Below are positions 30,352 through 37,316 of a DNA stretch of 37,316 nucleotides, piece after piece. This DNA comes from CAYTSA01 sp964440345 (GTDB taxonomy: Bacteria; Desulfobacterota; Desulfovibrionia; Desulfovibrionales; Desulfovibrionaceae), in assembly GCA_964440345.1 (NCBI GenBank), contig CAYTSA010000031.1:1-37316 (forward strand). The letters run 5' to 3'. Positions within the stretch are counted from its first letter, which is position 1, and each line of letters opens with the position of its first letter. The notes under the pieces are model-generated. The model searched no databases, had not been told where the DNA came from, and saw only the letters and a program-made list of their open reading frames with translations. The position numbers and the translations under genes are program-made.

Positions 30352-31266
30352 ATGCGCATATGTATACCAATGCTACTCATTATCAGCTTCGCTGTGTCGG
30401 CGTGCGCCACCGAAGAACAGGCTCAACAGGCCGAACACGCCAAAAGCAGCCCAGCTGAAGTCAGCGCCCGCGACATACGCGATATTTTGCAGGAGAATCC
30501 GGACATCATTTTGAACGTATTGAAGCAACATCCTGAAATTGTCTTCGAGCTTGCTCAAGCCGGACTGGGAGTTAAGCAGGAAAAAGCCCGGCAAGAGAAA
30601 ATACAGCATGATCTCGAAAACCCCAAAACAAGCACTTTAGATCCCTTGCGTCCGGTTCGCGGCCCCGAGGACGCGCCCATCACCATTGTTGAATTCTCAG
30701 ACTTTCAATGCCCGTATTGTTCTCGGGCGGCAAAGACAGTTGAAGAACTGATGCACAACTATCCGGAAACGCTCAAACTTGTTTTCAAGCATTATCCCCT
30801 GGAAGGGCACCCCCATGCTGGCGTAGCCGCCAGATTTTTTGAAGCCGCAGCCTTGCAAGACCCGGAAAAAGCCTGGAAGCTCCATGACGCAATGTTTTAC
30901 AACCAGCAAGAACTGGACGAAGGCGGCGAGAGCTGGATTGCTTCTCAAGCCAAAGAAATCGGCCTGGACATGGACAAACTTGCCGCTGACCTTAACTCGC
31001 CGGAAATTGACGCCATTCTTGCTTCTGACATGGCCGAGATAGAGAGGCTGAATATTCGCGGCACGCCATACTTTCTCGTGGGCGGCGTAGCCATCTCCGG
31101 AGCGGCCCCGCTCAATGAATTTGAAGACGTGGTTGCAAAGGTCCAAGCTTACAGAAGCAGGGAGAAGGCCGAAGAGCCTGATGCTCCCGATGCAGCAGTT
31201 CCAGAGCTGGAAGGCGCCGCCGCCCAGGATGCTGACTCGTGTGTGGACTGCGTCAGCAAAGACTAG
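30352..31266 (+). CDS. DsbA-family thiol-disulfide lipoprotein
   Basis: From ATG 30352 (GGAGG six bases upstream) the 304-residue protein has a lipoprotein signal with lipobox V-S-A-C, lipidated at Cys18. A helical region follows (R-D-I-L-Q-E-N-P-D-I-I-L-N-V-L-K), then a thioredoxin-fold domain (about 100-275). The active site is F-Q-C-P-Y-C (Cys120 and Cys123) and the cis-Pro loop is R-G-T-P-Y-F-L-V-G-G. This is the layout of DsbA/DsbG-like proteins anchored to a membrane and working in the periplasm. Near the C-terminus after an acidic tail is a second pair, C-V-D-C (297 and 300), not usual for the family. It probably forms or isomerises disulfide bonds; the direction of the reaction is not readable. 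Confidence 0.9.
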   Translation: MRICIPMLLIISFAVSACATEEQAQQAEHAKSSPAEVSARDIRDILQENPDIILNVLKQHPEIVFELAQAGLGVKQEKARQEKIQHDLENPKTSTLDPLRPVRGPEDAPITIVEFSDFQCPYCSRAAKTVEELMHNYPETLKLVFKHYPLEGHPHAGVAARFFEAAALQDPEKAWKLHDAMFYNQQELDEGGESWIASQAKEIGLDMDKLAADLNSPEIDAILASDMAEIERLNIRGTPYFLVGGVAISGAAPLNEFEDVVAKVQAYRSREKAEEPDAPDAAVPELEGAAAQDADSCVDCVSKD

Positions 31267-31312
31267 GGTTTTTGCAAAGCGAAAATTCCCGAGTTCTTTT
31301 TGATTGAATGTT

Positions 31313-31349
31313 GCGCCCGGCGCCTGGCACGGTTTTCCGCCCCGGGCGC
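31313..31349 (+). terminator. Hairpin downstream of the DsbA-like gene
   Basis: GCGCCCGG at 31313-31320 pairs perfectly with CCGGGCGC at 31342-31349, followed by a short TTTG. It has a strong stem but a weak U-tract, so it is a plausible terminator for the upstream gene. Confidence 0.4.
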
Positions 31350-31500
31350 TTTGCATTCCAGGCGTGTAATCCCTGTGAGTTTTCTGTACAATTTCCCTCC
31401 TGCGTAAAGCGTAAATCGGCTCTTCAAAAACGCGGTTTTATAAGCCTCGCGATTACTTTGCGCGAAAAGGCAAAACAACTTTTTATAAACAGCCGTACTA
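31350..31500. other. Intergenic region between the DsbA-like gene and the FAD-subunit remnant
   Basis: I see no gene, RNA or clear regulatory site here. Together with the terminator-like hairpin at 31313-31349 and the remnant at 31501-31710 it makes up the gap before alcohol dehydrogenase 1. Confidence 0.35.
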
Positions 31501-31710
31501 TCAAAAGCCCGCGCCTGGATCGTTGCCGCGCAGCGCCTCAAGCAACTCCGCCATGAGCTTGGCGGCTATCTGGCGGCGGTATTCCCTTGTGGACCGGTTG
31601 TCGCCGATCAGTCTGGCCGCGTCGAGCACTGTGTCGCGCGCAGTTTCGGACAGTTTCGCCAGGCTGGCCCTGGACACGGCTCCGCCGTCCACTGAAGTCC
31701 GGGCTGCCAC
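31501..31710 (-). pseudogene. Remnant of a molybdenum-hydroxylase FAD-subunit C-terminus
   Basis: A minus-strand frame ending at 31501 reads A-A-R-L-I-G-D-N-R-S-T-R-E-Y-R-R-Q-I-A-A-K. This closely resembles the C-terminal D-x-R-x-S-x-E-Y-R-R segment of the FAD-binding subunit of xanthine dehydrogenase and CO dehydrogenase-type enzymes. Only about 70 residues look protein-like. The frame continues to an ATG at 31887, but the upstream part looks random (Cys- and Arg-rich), and other frames hold no more of the domain. It is therefore probably the decayed 3' end of a lost gene beside the alcohol dehydrogenase operon. A small real gene (31501-31887) is the alternative. Confidence 0.35.
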
Positions 31711-31901
31711 GGAGGTTTTGGCGTCGGCGTTGGTTCGGCGAGGGGCCGCTTTGCAGTAATGTGTTGCATTCCTGGCATTGACGCCTCTGTGCAGGCTCCA
31801 TATGATGCCAGCGAGCAATGCCGCCAGGACTGCACGCCATGCGGCGGCAATTCCAAACCGGCGCCGGCTCGTGCAGCAGGCGCACAAGGAAAATCAGAAC
31901 C

Positions 31902-33044
31902 ATGTTTGTTACCAAATTTGCCATACCTGACGTCATATTCGGCCATGGAGCCATACAACATTTGGCCCAGTGCGCCCGGCGCGTAGGCGCCAGCAAAATA
32001 TTTTTTGTCAGCGACAGCGGCTTGGAGTCCGTCGGCTGGGTGGAGCGTGTCATCTCCATTTTGCAGAAAGATAATCTTGAAGTCGTCTACTACAGTAAAG
32101 TCAGCTCCAACCCCCGGGATCATGAAATCCATGACGGAGCTGAAACCTATCTGGCTGAGGGGTGCGACGTCATCGTAGCCTTAGGCGGAGGCAGTCCCAT
32201 GGACGCCGCCAAAGGTATCGGCGTCATCGCCGGCAACGGCGGACAAATTCGCGACTATGAGGGCGCCAACCGCATTATGCGCCCGCTCCCGCCAATGATC
32301 CTCATCCCCTCCACAGCCGGCAGTGGCTCGGACATCTCCCAGTTTTGCATCATCACTGACGTGGAGCGGCAGGTGAAGATGTCCATCATCAGCCGATCCC
32401 TGGTGCCAAACATGTCCATCATTGATCCGGACATCCTGCTCACCAAGAGCCGCTCGCTCATTCTGGCCTCAGCCATTGACGCCCTGGCCCACGCCGTGGA
32501 GTCCTATGTTTCCAAGCTGTCTTCGCCTTTTACCGAAATACACTCTTACAACGCCATTGAATTGATCATCAATAACATCAAACCCGCGGTGGAAGACCGG
32601 GACCTGGCCGCCCTGGAGCAGCTGTCCATCGCCAGCACGGCTGCGGGCATGGCCTTCAGCAACGCCGGGCTGGGGATTCTCCACGCTCTGGCCCACTCCC
32701 TGGGCGGGGTGTACGATGTGATGCACGGCATGGTGCATCCTGTGCTGCTGCCCCCGGTCATGCGTTTCAACATGCCGGCAAGCATGGAAAAAATGGGTAT
32801 CGTTGGCCGGCTTGCCCTGGGCGGAGGCGAGGGCGCTGACGAGGTTTTTGCCCGCAACGGCATTGACAAGCTGGAAATACTTTTCAACGAACTGGGAGTG
32901 AACACTCAGCTGCGGCAGCTGCTTCCGGACCAGTCAAATGTGGAAAGAATCTGCAAGACGGCCACCCTGGACGCTTGCCACCTCACCAACCCGCGGAACG
33001 CTGACTGGGAAGAGCTGGTCGCCATTTGCGAGGAGGCCTGGTAG
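31902..33044 (+). CDS. Iron-containing alcohol dehydrogenase 1 (group III)
   Basis: The 380-residue enzyme has the NAD-binding G-G-G-S-P-M-D-A-A-K-G, the group-III P-S-T-A-G-S-G-S-D and the metal-site motifs. These are A-I-D-A-L-A-H-A-V-E (Asp, His), I-L-H-A-L-A-H-S-L-G-G (His) and V-M-H-G-M-V-H (His). All four metal ligands appear present. It oxidises primary alcohols or reduces aldehydes with NAD(H). ATG 31902 is taken in place of the upstream open frame from 31818, whose residues are not family-like. It is followed by a kinase (33046) and sigma-54 activator (34256) and is paralogous to the dehydrogenase at 35942, from which it differs in many residues. Confidence 0.92.
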   Translation: MFVTKFAIPDVIFGHGAIQHLAQCARRVGASKIFFVSDSGLESVGWVERVISILQKDNLEVVYYSKVSSNPRDHEIHDGAETYLAEGCDVIVALGGGSPMDAAKGIGVIAGNGGQIRDYEGANRIMRPLPPMILIPSTAGSGSDISQFCIITDVERQVKMSIISRSLVPNMSIIDPDILLTKSRSLILASAIDALAHAVESYVSKLSSPFTEIHSYNAIELIINNIKPAVEDRDLAALEQLSIASTAAGMAFSNAGLGILHALAHSLGGVYDVMHGMVHPVLLPPVMRFNMPASMEKMGIVGRLALGGGEGADEVFARNGIDKLEILFNELGVNTQLRQLLPDQSNVERICKTATLDACHLTNPRNADWEELVAICEEAW

Positions 33045-33045
33045 C

Positions 33046-34255
33046 ATGCGCAATGACACGGCTCAGACCCCCGACCTGAGCGATCTCATAGGCATAGAGC
33101 ACTCCAAGCTCGGCTATTTCCAGGAGCTGCGGCAGACCATTGAGGAACTGCGCGCGGCCAACAAGGAAACACAGAACCGCAGCCGGGAGATAGCCGCCAT
33201 TTTGGACGGCATCACTGACGTTATGATGGTCCTTTCCGACGATTTGCAAATAATCTCGGTCAACAACGTTTTCCGGGAGCTGTTTGACGAGCCCCATCCT
33301 GAGGGCATGTTCTGCTATGAACTCTTTCGCGGCGCCGACCACCCCTGTCCCGAGTGCCCAGCGTTCCGGTCACTCTCCACAAACACGGTGAACAAAGAAA
33401 CCGCCATTTTTCGCATCAAGGGCGTCAATCGCCAGTTCGAGATGGTGGCCTCGCCCCTGAAAAGCCCGGATTTGCCCCAGCACCGGGTGCTCATTTTCAA
33501 GCGCGACGTCACCCTGGAAAAGGAATACCAGGCAAAGTATTACCACGCAGAAAAAATGGCCACAGTGGGCGTGCTGGCCACCGGCGTTGCCCACGAAGTG
33601 AACAACCCGCTCATGGCCATCTCTGGCTACGCCGAAGGCATTCAGCGCCGCCTGAGCAAATTCAGGGAGGCCATGCCGGATGAGCTGGCCAAGGATTTCA
33701 AGGATTACTCTGAGACCATTATCCAGGAATGCAGCCGCTGCCGGGACATCGTTCGCAGTCTGCTCAACTTTGGCCACCCTATGTCATCAGTGTTTTCTCC
33801 AGTCAGCATCAACGACGTGGCAACAGAAACCCTGCGGCTGCTCCATTACCATCTGAAAAAAAAGCATCACCTGGCTCTGGAGGTCTCGCTGGAAAAGTCC
33901 CTGCCCATCATCTACGGCGACGCCCCCCAGCTCAAACAAGTACTGTTGAACCTCCTGACCAACGCCGTGGACGCGCTGGAGGGAAAAGAAGGGCGCATAC
34001 AAGTTAAAACGTATGCCAGCGGCGGTTCCGTCTGTCTGGAAGTTTCTGACACCGGCAAAGGCATTCCTGCATCCGTGCGGGACAACATGTTCGATCCTTT
34101 TTTCACTACCAAACCCGTGGGCAAGGGCATCGGCGTCGGTTTGTCCACCTGTTACGCCATTGTTAAGGAGCACAAGGGCGAAATACAGGTGGTCAGCCAG
34201 GAGGGCGAAGGCTCCGCCTTCATCGTCTCCCTGCCCGTGCAACAGGACGACGCTG

Positions 34256-34263
<8 letters not shown>
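33046..34263 (+). CDS. Cytoplasmic PAS-domain histidine kinase
   Basis: This 405-residue protein starts at ATG 33046, one base after the alcohol dehydrogenase stop, with GAGGAGG upstream. A coiled-coil N-terminus leads to a PAS domain (about 45-165). This carries a Cys-rich loop, M-F-C-Y-E-L-F-R-G-A-D-H-P-C-P-E-C-P, a pattern often seen in sulfate-reducer PAS domains and possibly redox- or metal-related. The H-box is V-A-H-E-V-N-N-P-L-M-A-I. The ATPase domain has L-L-N-L-L-T-N-A-V-D-A-L, D-T-G-K-G-I and G-I-G-V-G-L-S. No membrane helix is seen. It overlaps the activator gene by eight bases, so the two form a cognate pair probably sensing an alcohol-metabolism or redox signal. Confidence 0.92.
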
Positions 34264-35617
<1,354 letters not shown>

Positions 35618-35646
35618 CGCGTATTCTGGACGGTCATGCTGCAGCC

Positions 35647-35695
35647 ATGTCCATTTTTGACCCAATTGGTACAAAATTGTGGGTCATAATGACAT
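35647..35695. promoter_or_regulatory. Candidate enhancer (UAS) for the NtrC-type activator
   Basis: A nested dyad has outer arms ATGTC (35647) and GACAT (35691-35695) and inner arms TGACCC (35658-35663) and GGGTCA (35681-35686), with AATT-type pairs further in. It lies about 180-230 bases upstream of the predicted start of transcription, a usual distance for enhancer-binding sites. Confidence 0.5.
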
Positions 35696-35822
35696 TGCCT
35701 GGCATGTCCTTGTCTGGCGCAGTATTCTGGCCGGCTGCCAGCTCTTTACCTCCTTAGTTTACCTGCAAAGCATACCTTTATGACGCGTTTTAGCGCTCCG
35801 GCATATCCTCGTTTTTGTGTAT

Positions 35823-35844
35823 CAATGTGAAAATACTCACATTG
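35823..35844. promoter_or_regulatory. Perfect palindrome CAATGTGA-N6-TCACATTG (Rex- or CRP/FNR-like operator)
   Basis: The eight-base arms pair without mismatch around AAATAC. The core TGTGA-N6-TCACA equals the CRP-family consensus and also fits a Rex operator (TGTGAA-N4-TTCACA) with one mismatch. It ends five bases before the sigma-54 -24 element. Confidence 0.6.
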
Positions 35845-35849
35845 CCTTT

Positions 35850-35865
35850 TTGGCCCGATACTTGC
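35850..35865 (+). promoter_or_regulatory. Sigma-54 promoter of alcohol dehydrogenase 2
   Basis: TTGGCCCGATACTTGC has GG and GC exactly ten bases apart and agrees with the TTGGCACG-N4-TTGC consensus apart from one position. Transcription would start near 35877, giving a leader of about 65 bases. Confidence 0.78.
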
Positions 35866-35941
35866 GTTATACGAGCATAGAGAATGAAACGGTCTGAGGT
35901 TTTTTTTCAAACCACCATATAAACTACATGGAGTGTGCATC

Positions 35942-37123
35942 ATGGCTGTACGTGAACAAGTCTACGGTTTTTTCATCCCCAGCGTTACCCTGATCGGCAT
36001 CGGCGCATCGAAAGAAATCCCTGGCAAGATTCGTGACCTGGGCGGCAAAAAACCCCTCGTCGTCACTGACCAGGGCATCGTGAACGCTGGCATCCTGAAG
36101 CAGGTCACCGACCTGTTGGACGCCGCCAAAATGAAGTATGAAGTCTACGACAAGACCATCCCGAACCCGACTGACGAAAACGTTCACGAAGGCGTGGAAG
36201 TTTACAAAAACGCCAAGTGCGACAGCCTGATCACTCTGGGCGGCGGCTCCTCCCACGACTGTGGCAAGGGCATCGGCCTGGTCGTTTCAAACGGCGGCAA
36301 AATCCATGACTTCGAAGGCGTGGACAAGTCCACCAAGCCCATGCCTCCCTATGTGGCAGTGAACACCACCGCCGGCACCGCCTCTGAAATGACCCGTTTC
36401 TGCATCATCACCGACCTGTCCCGCAAGGTAAAGATGGCCATCGTTGACTGGCGCGTGACCCCGGGCATCGCCCTGGACGATCCGCTGCTCATGGTCGGCA
36501 TGCCCCCGGCTCTGACCGCCGCCACCGGCATGGACGCCCTGACGCATGCTGTGGAAGCCTATGTTTCCACCATCGCCAACCCCATGACTGACGCCTGCGC
36601 CGAGAAGTCCATTGAGCTGATCTTCACCAGCCTGCGCCGCGCAGTTGCCAACGGTCAGGACATTGAAGCCCGCGAAGCCATGTGCTTTGCCCAGTATCTG
36701 GCCGGCATGGCCTTCAACAACGCTTCCCTGGGCCACGTGCACGCCATGGCTCACCAGCTGGGCGGCTTCTACGACCTGCCCCACGGCGAATGCAACGCCA
36801 TCTTGCTGCCCCACGTGGAAAAATTCAACCTCATTGCCAAGGTCGAGCGTTTCGCCAAAATGGCTGTTATCATGGGTGAAAACATCGAAGGTCTGTCTCC
36901 TCGCGCCGCCGCAGAAAAGTGCCTGGACGCCATCAAGCAACTGTCCACAGACGTAGGCATCCCGGACGGCCTGATCGAACTGGGCAAGCGCTACGGCAAG
37001 GACGTGAAAAAAGAAGACATCGACATCATGACTGGAAACGCCCAGAAGGACGCTTGCGGTTTCACCAACCCCCGCTGCCCCAAGGACGCCGACGTCAAGG
37101 CTATCTACGAAGCCGCTCTGTAA
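35942..37123 (+). CDS. Iron-containing alcohol dehydrogenase 2 (highly expressed type)
   Basis: The 393-residue enzyme shows G-G-G-S-S-H-D-C-G-K-G, N-T-T-A-G-T-A-S-E and metal-site motifs M-D-A-L-T-H-A-V-E (Asp, His), H-V-H-A-M-A-H-Q-L-G-G (His) and L-P-H-G-E (His). It should interconvert primary alcohols and aldehydes with NAD(H). ATG 35942 has GGAG eight bases upstream; a GTG at 35933 is the alternative. Its codon choice is strongly biased (AAC, ATC, CTG, GGC and GCC dominate), much more than the neighbouring genes, which suggests very high expression. The sigma-54 promoter just upstream and the NtrC-type activator gene before it form the likely control circuit. A strong hairpin follows the stop. 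Confidence 0.95.
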   Translation: MAVREQVYGFFIPSVTLIGIGASKEIPGKIRDLGGKKPLVVTDQGIVNAGILKQVTDLLDAAKMKYEVYDKTIPNPTDENVHEGVEVYKNAKCDSLITLGGGSSHDCGKGIGLVVSNGGKIHDFEGVDKSTKPMPPYVAVNTTAGTASEMTRFCIITDLSRKVKMAIVDWRVTPGIALDDPLLMVGMPPALTAATGMDALTHAVEAYVSTIANPMTDACAEKSIELIFTSLRRAVANGQDIEAREAMCFAQYLAGMAFNNASLGHVHAMAHQLGGFYDLPHGECNAILLPHVEKFNLIAKVERFAKMAVIMGENIEGLSPRAAAEKCLDAIKQLSTDVGIPDGLIELGKRYGKDVKKEDIDIMTGNAQKDACGFTNPRCPKDADVKAIYEAAL

Positions 37124-37145
37124 GATAGACCCATCGCCACTATTA

Positions 37146-37176
37146 CCGGGGGAAGAGGGTCGACCTCTTTCCCCGG
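37146..37176 (+). terminator. Hairpin terminator after alcohol dehydrogenase 2
   Basis: CCGGGGGAAGAGG and CCTCTTTCCCCGG pair at 12 of 13 positions around the loop GTCGA, 22 bases after the stop codon. The T-tract that follows (ATTCTT) is weak, but the stem is strong. Confidence 0.65.
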
Positions 37177-37263
37177 ATTCTTGCATCATCCGGGGGCTGG
37201 TCTGTGACGCGCTCAACTGTCGCCACACAGGCGCCTCTCGAACAAGCAAAGAAAGCGAACAGC

Positions 37264-37316
37264 ATGCACATACTAAATATTACAGATTCTTATGACGGCG
37301 AATTCGTGGCCCGCGT
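37264..37316 (+). CDS. Possible start of a further gene (3' end outside window)
   Basis: An ATG at 37264 opens a frame (M-H-I-L-N-I-T-D-S-Y-D-G) that runs to the window edge. There is no clear ribosome site, and only 17 codons are visible, so neither the start nor the family can be confirmed. Confidence 0.3.
   Translation, partial: MHILNITDSYDGEFVAR

Larger units (their letters stand above)
35618..35941. other. Regulatory region upstream of alcohol dehydrogenase 2
   Basis: This 324-base gap is rich in dyads (listed separately). It contains a candidate enhancer at 35647-35695, a TGTGA-N6-TCACA palindrome and a sigma-54 promoter. It has no protein gene. A T-rich leader (TTTTTTTT near 35900) precedes the start codon. 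Confidence 0.6.

Noticed and set aside
31559..31574. GG-N10-GC resembling a sigma-54 promoter before alcohol dehydrogenase 1
   Set aside because: The -12 part reads TGGC instead of TTGC, the site lies over 300 bases from the gene and inside the remnant; GG-N10-GC alone is common by chance.
35690..35715. TGGCATG-N4-TGTC near 35700 as a second sigma-54 promoter
   Set aside because: The spacing does not place GC at the -12 position, and the site at 35850 is far better.

Overview
The window looks like chromosome of a sulfate-reducing deltaproteobacterium of the Desulfovibrionales. This is an inference, from moderately GC-rich coding DNA, dense GTGA/ATGA-overlapping operons, an rpmE-DUF1385-prfA-prmC run followed by lpxC, and two iron-dependent alcohol dehydrogenases flanking a sigma-54-type two-component pair. 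I see no rRNA, tRNA, CRISPR array, phage genes or intact transposase.

Layout. (1) 3-7024, plus strand: a tightly coupled signalling operon. It encodes a histidine kinase (5' end outside the window), a one-domain receiver, a PAS kinase, a SpoIIE phosphatase fused to an anti-sigma-type ATPase and a STAS domain, an HPt-STAS protein, a CheA-like kinase whose HPt-like region lacks the histidine, and an HD-GYP protein. Three of the proteins share an N-terminal Y-A-x-D-L motif. This is the best candidate here for an undescribed system: a phosphorelay joined to STAS partner switching, with a possible c-di-GMP output. (2) 7115-10455, minus strand: an ABC importer of the nitrate/sulfonate/taurine class (ATPase, two permeases, binding protein). 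(3) 10805-13060, minus strand: a CBS-NeuB-SAF-TIM-barrel fusion, probably for a sialic-acid-like sugar. (4) 13382-20486, plus strand: DUF4390, an NtrY-like kinase, a TIGR01777 epimerase, an NtrX-like regulator and a GspE/PilB ATPase. (5) 20476-23205, minus strand: a PEP-synthase-like protein whose usual C-terminal barrel is replaced by an unrecognised domain. (6) 23250-24173: a gene-poor repeat nest. (7) 24174-28804, minus strand: lpxC, prmC, prfA, a DUF1385 gene and rpmE. (8) 29119-31266, plus strand: a BMP-type binding protein and a DsbA-like lipoprotein. (9) 31501-37123: a decayed FAD-subunit 3' end, then Fe-ADH 1, PAS kinase, NtrC-type activator and Fe-ADH 2. Fe-ADH 2 has a strong-looking sigma-54 promoter with a perfect TGTGA-N6-TCACA palindrome beside it. 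A partial ORF ends the window.

Two families of non-coding repeats are scattered between the genes. R1 is about 142-148 bp with imperfect inverted ends and an internal long hairpin, and it often begins at the stop codon of the preceding gene. R2 is about 70 bp with AGAGCATTTT-like inverted ends and two internal hairpins. Two R1 copies each carry an R2 copy inside them, so R2 moved after R1.

How the genes work together: the window is dominated by signal transduction, with four histidine-kinase-type proteins plus a CheA homologue and two sigma-54 activators. The rest covers nutrient import, envelope biogenesis and alcohol/aldehyde redox chemistry. Promoters and starts are read by eye from sequence; domain names come from recognised motifs, not from a database search.
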